Source: Carallia brachiata (Eukaryota > Streptophyta > Magnoliopsida > Malpighiales > Rhizophoraceae). Taken from it: DNA of 64,000 nt. The notes under the pieces are model-generated. The model ran no database searches and was not told the DNA's origin. It saw nothing but the letters and a program-made list of their open reading frames with translations. How positions within the stretch are numbered: the stretch's first letter is position 1; the number at the start of each line of letters is the position of its first letter. This document shows positions 1 to 12,039 of the stretch, piece after piece. The position numbers were made by a program, and so were the translations under genes. The stretch lies in NCBI GenBank assembly GCA_021464245.1, contig JADCRB010000016.1:12993892-13057891 (forward strand), in the 5' to 3' direction.

Positions 1-2230
1 GTGAGAAAGAAGGTCAAAGCTGAACATTTGAGCAAGAGTGCACATAGGAAACAAAATTTTGAAGAAGATGCCCACAATGATGTTCAAGAAGATGATTTGG
101 TTGATGGAGAAGAGCATGTCCATATTCATCATGTGGATAGTGATTACTTATCTTCTGATGATCCTGGCAGTTATGAAAACAGTGAGGGCACTAGATGAAG
201 AGAAGATGTTGTGAGAAGGAAAAGCAACAAAAAAAAATATGATCCGAGATGTAAGTGTCCAGCATGGGATGTGGGTATGCTATTTGATTGTAGAGAGGAA
301 TTACAGGAGGCATTGGCCAAATATGCTATGGACAGTGGGTTTGGGATAAGGCTTACTAAGAGCGAACCATATCGAGTGACTGCTAAGTGCATGGTTGGAT
401 GCCCGTGGAAGCTCTCAGCCACTGTTGATAAAGGTTCTAAGATGTATATCCTTAGGACATACACACCAGAGCACCGATGCACGAAAACCAATAAAAGCCC
501 TGTTGTGAATTCAAAATTTATGTGTAAAATGTTGAGGACTAGAATTCTTGGACAACCTGATATGAAGTTGAAGGATAAAAGAAATGATGAAGCAAGAATA
601 TAAATATTATGTTACAATGGGGATGTGCAGGATTGTGAAAACCAAGATATTTTGAGCAATTTTCTAGGCTATGGGACTACAAAGAAGAGCTGTTACTTAG
701 CAATCCTGGAAGCACATGTGATATAGATGTGTGGCCAAGAAAAGTGGGTGATCCTGCCATTTTTAGGAGGTTTTACATATGTTTTAATGCTGCAAACAAG
801 GTTGGATGTCTGGGTGTAGAAAAGTGTTTGGTGTCGATGGGTGTTTCCTCAAAGGAGAAACAAAGGGCCAACTTCTTAGTGCAGTGGGGAAAGATGCAAA
901 TAATCAAATGTTCCCCATCGCGTGGGCAGTTGTAGAGTATGAGAGGGATGTTTCATGGAGATGGTTTTTTGAATTACTGAAGAAAGACTTGCATTTAAAG
1001 TCTGGTTCAACTTACACCGTAATTTCAGACAAACAAAAGGTTAGATTTTTCAATTTAATTTGTGTACAGTTAATGCAATTTCTATATTATTTTTTAAAAT
1101 AATAGAATTCTCACTCTTTGTTGTTATCATATGTTGCAGGGTTAGTAAAAGTTGTGAAGGAGGTACTGCCTGAGGCTGAGCATAGGCAGTGTGCCTTTCA
1201 TGTTTTCATGAATTGGCAAAAAAGATGGAGAGGTTTTGATCTAAGGTATCAATTTTGGAGATGTGCCAAGTCCTCTTATGTACAAGACTTGGAGATTCAA
1301 TTGAAGAAGCTTGACGGTATTGCACCTGGTTGTGTGGCTGATTTGGTGCGTAATGATCCCATAGAGACTTTCAGCAGATCTTTTATAAGTTGCAATGCAT
1401 TGTGTGATGCAGTAGACAATAACATGTGTGAGACATTTAATGGGTGGATTTTGGAAGCAAGGCAAAAACCTATAATAACTATGCTAGAGGAAATAAGGTT
1501 GAAGGTGATGAAGAGGTTTGTGGACAAAGGGATAGTGTTAAGAACTGGGGGAGATTATGGTCCAAATATAATTGAGGAACTTGAATATAACAAGAGTCTG
1601 GCATTGCAATGTTCACTAGTATGGAATGGGATGATGGATATGAAGTTGTTGAAGGGGAAGACAAACACACTGTTTTCCTTCGTAAAAAAAAGTGTACATG
1701 TAGATCGTGGGACTTGACTGGCATACCTTGCCAACATGGAATATGCTATATATACAATGCTAAAAGACTTTTAGAGAAAGAGATTCACCCAGTGTATCAC
1801 AAAGATATATTCTTTAATGCTTACCATGAATCTCTACAACCAGTGAGGGGGCAATTTTTTTGGCCTAGGACAAACAAGGAAAAGTTACTGCCTCCAGAAA
1901 TCCGAAAGATGCCAGGCAGGCCGAAAAAAGCAAAAAGGAAAGACAAAGATGAACCGAAAAAATTCTCACAATGTAGTCCACCTACATATAAGATGTCAAG
2001 AAAGGGTCAAGTTCAAAAATGCAAATATTGTGGTCAAAAGGGACACAATAAGAAAACATGCAAGCAACCTCTTTCTTCACAACCTGAGGTCATCATATCA
2101 TTCCCTTCTGAATTTACGTTATCAAGTTTTATATACCTGAATTTTGTTATCAACTAAAATCTGTTTCTTCCATTCTTAGGTTGCTTCAAATGTAGAAGGG
2201 AATGTCAGCCAAGAAATGGAAGACACACAA
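1..2230 (+). pseudogene. MULE (MuDR-type) transposase, degenerate, cut by the left window edge
   Basis: Remnant of a Mutator-like element transposase, the enzyme that cuts and pastes MULEs. In order: an acidic region, a MuDR-type domain (about 235-540), the DDE catalytic core (first D in GVDGCFLKG near 825-850, second D in VISDKQ near 1025, E in NNMCETFNGW near 1425), a SWIM zinc finger (CTC...CQH, 1695-1740) and a CCHC zinc knuckle (CKYCGQKGHNKKTC, 2020-2062). It is broken: in-frame stops at 196-198 and 601-603, a frame change near 805, and another between about 1600 and 1650. A GT-AG intron is visible at 1040-1139, but it joins the exons out of phase by one base. A second intron seems to begin near 2088 and end at about 2179. 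The element continues left of the window, so its left terminal repeat cannot be seen. The family call is firm; the copy cannot make a full transposase as it stands. Confidence 0.9.
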
Positions 2231-2344
2231 GCAAGCCCAAATTTAACTTTTCTTTTTTTAATCTATCTTTTTTAATTAAATTTGGCGTCAACATCTTTTT
2301 TTTTTTTCAACAGTCAAAGTTTTTCCTTTTTCCACATGTAAAAC

Positions 2345-2431
2345 CTTGTTTGGTCGACCACATCGGTCAACCAAACATGAGCACAATGCTCTAAAAAATG
2401 AGTGGTCCACCACAGTGGAGGACCAAACAAG
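2345..2431. repeat. Nested inverted repeats (three-hairpin structure)
   Basis: An 11-base arm (2345-2355) has its exact reverse complement at 2421-2431. Inside lie three smaller hairpins: about 2349-2361 pairing with 2365-2377 (one mismatch), GAGCA/TGCTC at 2380-2392, and 2403-2411 pairing with 2417-2425 (near perfect). The shape resembles a cloverleaf but has no tRNA sequence features. It lies just past the MULE relic and before the purine array, so it may be a transposon end. Confidence 0.6.
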
Positions 2432-2451
2432 ATCAGAGAGAATGGTTGAGG

Positions 2452-2815
2452 GAGTAAAAGGAGAGAGAGAGAGAGTGGGTCGAGGGAGAATTAGTAGAGA
2501 GAATGGTAGAAAGAGAAAAAAGAGAAAGAGGGTAGAGAAAGAACGAGTAGAGAGAGAAAAGAGAGAGAGAGGGTAGAGAGAGAATGGTACAGATAAAAAA
2601 GGGGAAAGAGGGTAGAGAGAGAATGAGTAGAGAGAGAAAATAGAAAGAGAGGGTAGAGAGAGAATGGTAGAGATAGAAAAGGGAGAGAGAGGGTAGAGAG
2701 AGAATGAGTAGAGAGAGAAAGAGTAGTGAGAGAAAAAATATAGAGGGATAGAGAGAGGATGAGTAAAGAGAGATATGGTAAAGAGGGTAGATAGAGAAAG
2801 AAAATGTTGTGAGAG
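2452..2815. repeat. Purine-rich GAGA minisatellite
   Basis: About 360 bases of almost pure purine built from imperfect copies of units such as GGTAGAGAGAGAATG and GTAGAGAGAGAAA. An open frame crosses part of it but encodes only low-complexity Arg/Glu/Lys and is not a gene. Confidence 0.8.
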
Positions 2816-3700
2816 AAAGTATAAAAAAAAGTGAAAAACGAAATCGAAAAGCTAGTTTTTATTATTTTTCCAATTTATTTTTTTCTTTGAAAAACACTTT
2901 TAACTTTTCAACAAAAAATAGAAAACAAAATCAATACCAAACATGTTTTTTGTTTTTTTTGTGAAAAATAAACAGAAAACAAAAAACAAAATCCATTCCA
3001 AACGGACTCTTAGAAAGTTAATTTTGTACGTTTGCTACAATAAAACATATGGGCAACCCAATTTTTTTATCCTTCTCACAGTCGATCAATATATTTGTGT
3101 ATTGATTTGTGGTGATTTTTTTTACATTTGTAAATTTAAAGTAGATATAAAAATATTTATAAGTATAAAAATTTTATAATTAAAATTAAGATTCTATAAA
3201 TCAATTAATATAAATTTAATTGTCATTAAATAAGAATTCTATTAATTTATATATTCTTATTTTGACTATAATTAGATTTTTATAGCTATAAAATTTGCTA
3301 CTAAAATAAAATAATGAAAAAAGTTATTCTGAAATCCTCTTTTTAAGGAAAAAGTTTTTTAAAAAAATTTCAGATTTATCTATCTTTTCTTAAAAATGAA
3401 AAAAGAATTGCGTATTATGGCAACTTAAGGCAAAAAAAAAAAAATTTAGGACATCGAAGCCCTTGTATACGACGACAAAGCTAGCTTACAAATGTTAAAT
3501 AGATGTGTAACAATTTGTTTCACTTACCTGAACAGTGAAGTATCTTCAATTTGATGTATTACAGGAAAGTCAACTACCCATTTGGTAAAAATATAATTCC
3601 CAAAAATAAATAAAATTATAGATAAAAATAACTTTTTAATACATAACTAACAAATGTATAATTTAACTATTCATTTATTTGGTTTAAGGGATATAATAGT
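2816..3700. other. AT-rich intergenic stretch, no gene seen
   Basis: Poly-A and poly-T runs and short AT words. The part near 2880-3010 has mirrored AAAAACAAAA / TTTTTGTTTT blocks that could be a worn transposon end. No protein or RNA gene was recognised. Confidence 0.5.
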
Positions 3701-5340
3701 CATTTTAAATTAAAAAATTTTCTTTCTCTCCACTTTCGCCTCATATCGAAACAAATCATTATTTTTTCTCTACTTTCTTTCCTCTCATTTCTCTTGTCAC
3801 TCCAAACAATATAAAAGAAAATTAGATTCTCTCCATTCACTTTCTTTCTCATTACTTTCTTTCTCTCAACGTTCTCTCCCCAACCCTTCTACACTCCAAA
3901 CACAGTGTAAAGTTCCTCCCTTCTATCTCTATGTTGTGTTTGGACTTTTATCCCTTTAGATCTAGTTATATAAGAGTCACTCATGGCCTTTTCACTACTA
4001 AATCCAAGTCCCTCTACTGCTACCACTATCTTTGTCATCGCTGTCATTGCCTCTATTGTCACCACCGCTGCCTCCCTCTATCACCTTGTGAGAAGGGTTT
4101 TGTTGTGTGTGCTAGAGATGAGTGTTGGGTCTTGTTTGTTTGTTTGTATTTTTATGTAATTTGTAATTTAGTATTTGAGAAAATCGTTGCTAAGCATACT
4201 CAATTGAAATTTGTCACAGGTCCACTAAAATGCAGTGGGTGTTGTCATCAGCAACTTTGTCAGATTGGACTAAGTATATCTAAAATTTTGGTTTTAGGTA
4301 AGTTTAGTTGCAGTTCGGTATATACTCTTGTTATAGGAATTTGTTTCAATGAAATTTATATCTAGTTAATTAAGAGTTTGTTTGATCATACAGCCATAGG
4401 CCAATTTGGTTGCATTGTATTCTTACTTTGTACAGATCTTCCTGATACCTTTGCATCAAATATGTGTACGGTTTTGAATGATATTAGTGTAATGATTTTT
4501 CTTGTTCAAAAATAAAAAAGAAAAAGTATTACTGCACCACTTGAGGAGGTAGCTTCAGCGTGCTTTTTCCGTCACTGACTCAAATTCAAGTTCTTGTGCT
4601 TGTCCCCTAGAAAATTAGGGATTTTTTAACGAGAGCGCAATAGTGAATTCAAGACTCGTTAACCCTGTGATTAGATATGAGGAATGCCTACTCCTATCTA
4701 TTAGTGTGGTGAGTTCACCTTTTTGGGGTTGTTGAATGAGGTACTTGAAACAAATGTTTCTCCTGACCTTTACTTATAGATTTGATGACTAAAATATCTG
4801 TGATAAATCTTTTTTTGTATTTAAAAAAAATGTTAGTGCCAATTTTGTGAAAAAGACACATGTATCAGTTACCAATTCATTATTTAGAAGCAATTGTACT
4901 TTAAAAAAAAAAAAAAGAAAAAGAAATTCTCTTTCAAAACCTATATCCTAAATGATTCATTTTTCTTTATTCTTTTATTAAGTTTTACAATTAATTAAAA
5001 TATTATCTCGCAAAAATAATAATCTCAATAACTCATTTTTTTCTTTATATTTCTTTTTTTATTTCTCAAGATTTGAAACTTTGAGCTTGTATGTCAGCAT
5101 TTTTTACTTTCACAACTTTAGGTTTTTGTTCCACTACTAGCTTCATCTGTTAGTTTTTGCTGCTATAGTGACAGTGTCTTGTGACCAAAAACTTAGTTTC
5201 ACTATTTTCGTATCATAAGCAAGGTAAGGAGTAAAGATCTAAAGCAATCATCATATAAGACGAGAATTATTCCATGTTTTTCAGCACCTTCTCCTTTTCC
5301 ATTTTGGTTTTTTTCTTATAAGAGGAGGAAAGCTATATTT
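3700..5340. repeat. 3'-flank block of receptor kinase copy A, duplicated at about 42400-44040
   Basis: This non-coding block matches the region beyond copy C base by base over long stretches; for example, the words around 3935-3995 reappear near 42590-42650 and those around 4990-5120 near 43680-43820. Parts also recur near 23640-24060 and 59970-60260. It shows that the kinase genes were copied together with their 3' flanks. No gene of its own is visible. Confidence 0.75.
4538..4740 (+). mobile_element. Possible tRNA-derived SINE relic
   Basis: Contains a B-box-like word (CAAATTCAAGTTC) after a weak A-box-like word (GAGGTAGCTTCAG). The copy at 43215-43400 is closer to the Pol III consensus (TAGTTTAGTGACA, then GAGCTCGAATTC). 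Both sit at the same place in the duplicated 3' flank, so the insertion is older than the duplication. Confidence 0.4.
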
Positions 5341-5341
5341 G

Positions 5342-5562
5342 ATTTTTTTTTTTTTTTTTTGAGAATAAAACATAACAGCTTCCATTAATCAACTTGAACG
5401 TGCCATAGATCATTCCTAAGCAAAGCATACACATGGTTAAAACGAAACGAAGAAGAGAAACAAGTAGAGGCCTCCGCAAGCGCTAACTTTGCTAGAGCAT
5501 GAGCAACAAGATTCGATTCTCGATTACTACTTTGGTTGTTGATTGTAATACAAAATGTTTGC
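5342..5562 (-). mobile_element. RNase H-like (RVT_3-type) retroposon fragment with poly(A)
   Basis: On the minus strand, directly beyond the stop codon of copy A, a frame reads NRESNLVAHALAKLALAE, the usual C-terminal pattern of plant LINE-type RNase H-like domains. It ends in a poly(A) tract (plus-strand poly-T at 5342-5361). Copy C carries the same fragment at 44046-44258, so it landed before the duplication and has served as 3' UTR sequence since. It is only a tail piece and encodes no complete enzyme. Confidence 0.65.
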
Positions 5563-8500
5563 TCTACTGTGAGTCCGTATTCGGTGGATAAAGATCCTGG
5601 CCAGATGTCTGGGATGAACCAATCCATATTGTTTCTGCCGTTCCCATAAGAGACTTCCTTTCGATTTCGCTTTCGCTTTCTGGCTGCTTCATACTTCTAT
5701 CAAATTGATTTCGTAAGGCCATAAACCGCAGTTCATTACTGTAAATGCTCGGTTCCACGGCCAGTTCGTGAACAGCAGCTCGGCCTTCAAGCATACTCAA
5801 TGCTGCGGACATAGTTGGCCTAAGAGCAGGCGATGGATTAGTGCATAGCAGTGCTACTTTAATCATTCTAACAACTTCTTCCTTGTTGAATTCTGATCCC
5901 AATCTCGGATCAACTAGATCCAACAGATTTCCCTTTTGTTGTAAAACGAAAGCCTGAAATAATAATGCAAGAGCATTTAATATGACTCGTTTAGTACCCG
6001 ATGTTTTTTTTTTTTTTCATCAAACGTCGTAACCATTTATAATTCATACAACTTTTGGAAGTTGCATATATTAGGAGAAAAAAAAAAAAAGAAGAAAGAG
6101 ATACATCATTGTCTTATACTTTCACTTAAAGGTGTAAATATGCAATGCAACTGTAGGATTTCCCCTAATTGAACTTCCAAAGTAAAGTGAATATGAGAAA
6201 ATAGATTCTCAGAGTTCCACTAGCATATCTAATGAACTACCACACTGTCTACTTGGTTCTGTGAATAGGCATAGGATTCTACTAAAGAAAATATGCATTT
6301 ACTTAAGTTCATAATGGTGTCTAAACTTAGACTCTAGTTGAATCTATGAAAGGAAAGCACGAGAGATCCTACCCAATCAAGGAGGCATACGAAATTTTCA
6401 TTTGGTCGATATTTCATGTTGCTCTTTCCAGCAACCAGTTCCAGTGTAACCACCCCGAAACTGTAAACATCTGCCTTGTATGTTAAGTATCCCCATAATG
6501 CATATTCTGGCGCCATGTATCCTCTGCAAAACAAAGATTACTACATAAGTCTTGTTGTATTACTGCTAACATTAGATCTATTATAGTGTTGTATGCTGAT
6601 TAAAGAAATAATGAATCATCTAAGGGTGGGTTTGCTCACATAGTTCCAGCAACTCTTGTGCTGATGTGAGTGTTCTCTTCCTCGTCGAGCTTGGCCAATC
6701 CGAAATCAGAAATCTTAGGGTTAAGGTTCCTATCAAGGAGCACATTTGTGGCTTTGATGTCTCTGTGAACAATCCTCAGAGTTGATTCTTCATGCAGGAA
6801 AGCTAGACCTTTCGCTATGCCAATACATATTCTCTGCCTGGTAGGCCAATCCAATTTCAAATGGCCTTCTTCTTTATCTACAGTCAGCATTGACAACTCT
6901 TCAATAAAATTCATTACCCTAATTCTGTTTTACTAGGTACTTACGATATATTTTCCTTTTATTTGACAAAATTGTTTAAGGAGCTCACCGAATAAAGCAT
7001 TGGCAAGACTATTGTTTTCCATGTATTCAAACCACAACAACTGATTTCCTTCGACACAACATCCGTATAGTCGAACAAGATTTGGGTGTTGCAGAGCAGA
7101 AATCATGCCTATTTCATTAACAAATTCACGATTCCCCTGCTTTGACTTCGAAGACAGCTGCTTGACTGCAACAATGGTACCATCTGACAATGTTCCCTAC
7201 AATGAGGTTACATTGTAAGCTAGTGTCGTGCCAAATTATCAATAGTTAAGCATAAATGAAACAAAAATTTTACACAAGCAAATAAATTTGCAAATTTTTG
7301 ATTACCTTGTAAACAGATCCAAAACCACCTTCTCCAATCTTGTTTTGGAGATCAAAATTGTTAGTGGCAGCTTTGATTTGCCGATAAGTAAAAATGCCAG
7401 TCTGAAGATCTAAACCCATTAGTTCTGTGCAAAGAATAATAATATTATGTGACATTCTCTTCTTCAACTGAACCAAGATAATGATTGACAAAATTTTCCT
7501 TTCATTATGCGATTCATTACCTCGTTCCCTTTGTGACCGGCCTCTGAAGCCAACCTTCCACCAAATAGAACCCATTATAACAAGAATGAGAAACAGAATA
7601 CAGCCTGCAGCTCCTATCGCAATAAATTGCTTCCTTCTGGACTTAGTAGGAGGCTTCGATTCTGAGAAAAATCAAAGATTAATTACTAAGACTACGACCA
7701 AGCAAATTATGATAAGCATTCAGTAATTATCTCTATATGCTTCTTTCGCATGTAATTTAAATTATGCAGCACAAATAAAACTGCCATCCTAAAATACAAA
7801 TGGAGAAGTATGACTTGCCAGATTCTATGTCAATGGCAGATATGAGAGGGCCATATGTTCCTTTCCTTGGGGCTGTCGTTGTCCCCTTTCCAGCCCAACG
7901 AAATTGAATCTCTAAAAATCCGTCCGTAACAAGTGCCTTAAATGGCCAATAAACACCTTATCTACACCTTGCGCTGCCTTGCGAGAGTCAAGTCCTTCAA
8001 CTCTATTTTCCCTACACCATATAGTTTTAATCAGCCATCTTCTATTACGGTTGGACTATGTAAAATGTAGGCTGGCTACCTTTATATAGACATCAATATC
8101 CTTCTTCCAAGACTGTGGAATGATCTGTTGTCCCTGATTACTATCTCTACAAAGTGAAGCTTCACATCGTAAATCCCATTTTCTAAACAACGCACGTAAT
8201 ATGTTAGAGAAAGTGGGGTGAGGCGAGCGCTTGTGTACAATTCAGGGTTGTTCATTTTCAGTGCAGAAACATTTTCTGCTATGTAGTGATTCGCTGGACT
8301 GTCTGTTTTGTTAGTGTCCCAGAAATTTCCAGTCATACTAATATCCCAGTCTCTCATTTCCATCGGAACATAATATGCTGCACCTGCTTCAACTTCATCC
8401 GCCTCGTATTGGATGTTTCCAATGGTGACTGCTCTTCCACCACAATTTATGTGCACAGAATATTGTACTACAAAAGCAACTTGTTAATAGCAACCGAGCT

Positions 8501-10725
8501 AGCACAGATTGAATTTAGTTTTGTGCTGTTTATTCCAATTGGCTAGAAGTTTGTGCATGTTTCGTTCAGTTGGATGCAAAAGAATGAGTACCCTTTGAAC
8601 AAACATTGTTAGTTAGGCACTCGAGAGCTTTTCTGAAAACAAAATGGAAAGAATTAGAATTACTTGGTGTAAAACAAAGGTAAGTTTCATTCAAGAGTAA
8701 AGTCGAAGCATACGTGTTATTCCTGCCAGAAGAACTTCTAAAATAATTTCTGAAGAACAAACAGAAGAGACAACTTGTTGAATTCAAGTAGAAAAAAGGG
8801 GAAAAAAAAAAAAAAGCAGGAGGAGCTAGTGAAATTACGTATAAAAAGAGTGAATTGTGCTTACAGTGTCTCGCGGCGACACGTAGTTGGCACAGCGTTT
8901 GCATCGAAGCTATTGTAAGAAAGATCTAAGTCACTGCACCCAACCATCAGTTTCTTTTATAGTTCAGCAAGACTTGAAAGCATAATTTCAGTTTATAGTA
9001 ATTTGACTAAATACAAATGGATTTTGGAGTATGAAGTTGAAGGAAACTAGATTTAGAATATTTCTTGGGTGCAACATTCATTATCCATCATCTTAATTTT
9101 TTGCCTATCCATGTATATACGTGCTTGCATGCAGATTTATAGTAATACGTACATACGACTGCTTCTCGATCGTAGCCAATCTGGAATAGGTCCAGTAAGC
9201 AAGTTGCTTGTCAGGTACCTGCTCGGTAAGCAACAACAAATATTTTCGTTAGCCATCTAAAATATTGTTCTGAGAAACAAATGAAACATTTTGTTAATTT
9301 AGTGAGGATAATATGGCATCTTCTCTTGATGCACTATCTCAGGTTGAGAAAGCTAGGTCAACACATGTTTTACCACACCCACCAAACTTTCGCATCCGGC
9401 TGAGTACCTTACTGCACATCCCTCAGAAAATTTTGAGGCAAGATGGGGTGACAGTTTACCAGTTTTTTATTTTTTGTGAACTCAAAAGACCACATGAGAA
9501 GTAGACCTTTATGTAAAATGCCTACATTTTCTCCAAGCGCGACAGACCATCAAAATTTGTAGGAAGATTTCCTTGGAGTTTATTGAAACTAAGATCTCTG
9601 CAAGAGAACAATTGAATTGAAAGAACTGTCATCACTGTGCACATATGCACTTAAAAGGCAAAGGTAGTAGTTCAAGAATACAATATTAATTACAAGACAA
9701 TTGCGATTAAACAACAAAAATTGATATTATTTTGAAATGGAAAGGCCGAGAGTAGTCAATTACATAATTTGCAGGTTTGACATATTTGTTATATATGGAG
9801 GGAAAGGTCCAGATAGGTTACAGCTTCTCAACATCCTGCAACATATAGTATTCTCATGTAAGCTTGATTACCAGCATGAAAGTCATTCTGATTTAGAAGT
9901 GACAATTGGGAACAACTTACAAATACTTAATGTCTTTCATGTTTTCTAATTGTGGGAACTCTGATTCGTCTCCATTCAAATCGCTGATCTTTCTAAACGA
10001 TGTTGAACAGCACATAATAGCCAAACATGCAAGTCACTTTAGCTGAAGGCTTTCTATTTTTTACATTTAATAAGGATGTCGTCTACAAAATATAACTATG
10101 TAGACACTACTCACAGGTCCGATAAATCCAAAGAAGAAATGCTTGAAGGAATTGGCCCTTGGAGACCACTCCCCATGATCTCTCTGTTAATGAGCAAGAT
10201 CAACATAAATATAGATTTACATTGACGAAGTCTATATTTCTGAAATAACAAAATTTTAAAGAGCATACAAGCGCTTAAGGTTCTTCAAGCGTCCAAGAAA
10301 TTCAGGTATTTCACCGACAAAGTTATTGTGGCTAATCCTACTGCATAGATCAGAAAAGAAAGCATGGTTATCTGATAAGAAGTCTCAATAGCACAACACT
10401 GTAATACGTTGCAAGGACATACAAATCTTCCAAATTGGTTAAATTAGTGAGTTCCGGGGGTAACTTTCCTGTGAAATTGTTGGCGTCAAGGATGCTGCAG
10501 TTACAAAGGAAACAAACACAAAGCAATGTAACCAACACTATTTTCGATTAAGAAAGGATCACGGAAGTACAACATCAGTAATTCAGTATCAATATCTGAA
10601 AAAGAGGTTCAGGACACTAACAATTTCTTCAGATTAGACAGGTTTCCAAGAGCTGCAGGAATGGTCCCGTTAAAAAAATTATTCTCAATATTCCTGAAAC
10701 ATTTAGTCTCCCCAGTATTAGCGCT

Positions 10726-11065
10726 TTGTTGGTTTGATGAGGGATGAAAGGGAAAGCATTGTAGCTGAAATTGAGGCATTAGAGCTGCAACTTTGCAGCA
10801 GAGCATGGTTTTGAAAGAAAACAGAAAAATTGCAGAGAAAGTGATGCATAGAAGGTTAGAAGAACTTGCTTACAGCAAGGAGATGATGCAAATTCATCTG
10901 ATTTTCATTGATCATAAAACCTCTTTATATAGAAATGAGTTTAACATTCAAATTCAAATACAAATTTCAAAAAATTAGCTGTTAATGTAGCTGTTATAGC
11001 TGACAGATTTTGTAACATTCAAAAGTTGATAGAAAATGCCAAAGTAACAGCACCAATTCTCAACA
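10726..11065 (-). repeat. 3' LTR of the TRIM-like element
   Basis: A 340-base direct repeat of 11700-12039 with about five substitutions. A 61-codon open frame lies inside both LTRs but is chance, since it has no gag or pol similarity. Confidence 0.9.
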
Positions 11066-11234
11066 CTCCTCCTTGGTGCTGGGATTTTGATGATGATGCA
11101 TTGAAAACAAAAAGTTCTTTGATGAAACTGATGTGGTCTTCTTCTTTGATTGCTCCTCCTTGAAGGATTTGCTGAGAATTGAAGAAAAAGGTTGAGTTTG
11201 TTGTTGTTGTTGATGGCATGAACATCCCTGTACA

Positions 11235-11355
11235 GACTTTGCAGCAGGAATGGTATTGGAGTTCATTTTTTAACCTTTCGAACTCATGATGGAGGGCATT
11301 GATGGGTGAGTTCATTCTTTAGCCTCCCGAACTCAAGATGGAGGTCATTGGTGCT
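11235..11355. repeat. Tandem duplication inside the TRIM interior
   Basis: Two imperfect copies of a unit of about 45-55 bases (GAGTTCATT...CGAACTCA.GATGGAGG.CATTG) stand head to tail in the interior, between about 11258 and 11353. Confidence 0.6.
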
Positions 11356-11699
11356 TTGATGAAAGGTTTTAGATGAATGATGCATGAGCAATGAGAAATT
11401 TCTGTTTTTGATTTGAGTTTTTGACATTTTGAGGAGGCTTGAAAGTTTCTGGTTTGTGACCAGATTTGATGATGTTTTTGAGATGATTTTTGAGAAAATG
11501 GATGGTCTTTGAGGATAGAAAATGCAGCTGAGCTTTTGAGAGTGGTGGAAAAGAGTTGCTGCAGAGAATGAAAGGAACAAAGATGATAAATTGCCGTTGG
11601 AAATGGTTGTAGCAAGATGATGCTCTGATTTTTAGGAAAAGATCCTGGTTTTGTTGAATGATTATAGGCCCCTCAAGATCATTATGTTCTGATACCACT

Positions 11700-12039
11700 T
11701 TGTTGGTTTGATGAGGGATGAAAGGGAAAGCATTGTAGCTGAAATTGAGGCATTAGAGCTGCAACTTTGCAGCAGAGCATGGTTTTGAAAGACAATAGAA
11801 AAATTGCAGAGAAAGTGATGCATAGAAGGTTAGAAGAACTTGCTTACAGCAAGGAGATGATGCAAATTCATCTGATTTTCATTGATCATAAAGCCTCTTT
11901 ATATAGAAATGAGTTTAACATTCAAATTCAAATACAAATTTCAAAAAATTAGCTGTTAATGTAGCTGTTATAGCTAACAGATTTTGTAACATTCAAAAGT
12001 TGACAGAAAATGCCAAAGTAACAGCACCAATTCTCAACA
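11700..12039 (-). repeat. 5' LTR of the TRIM-like element
   Basis: Partner of 10726-11065. On the minus strand it lies upstream of the primer-binding site, which fixes the element's direction as the same as the host gene's. Confidence 0.9.

Larger units (their letters stand above)
10726..12039 (-). mobile_element. TRIM-like LTR retrotransposon, non-autonomous, in an intron of copy A
   Basis: Two 340-base direct repeats (10726-11065 and 11700-12039) differ at only about five positions and flank a 634-base interior. The target-site duplication GCGCT is present at 10721-10725 and 12040-12044; copies B and C show the empty site. Read on the minus strand, each LTR starts TGTTGAG and ends CAACA(A). 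A primer-binding site TGGTATCAGAAC, complementary to initiator tRNA-Met, lies two bases inside the 5' LTR (11686-11697), and a purine tract abuts the 3' LTR (11066-11076). No gag or pol is present. The LTR holds a TATA-like CTATATAAAG on the same strand. At 1.3 kb it fits the TRIM class, probably mobilised by a Copia-type relative. Confidence 0.93.

Noticed and set aside
2346..2576. Open frame of 76 codons through the GAGA array
   Set aside because: Product is low-complexity Arg/Glu/Lys from a purine repeat; no codon structure.
10793..10978. 61-codon frame, repeated at 11767-11952
   Set aside because: Lies inside the two LTRs; duplicated only because the LTRs are; no gag or pol motif.
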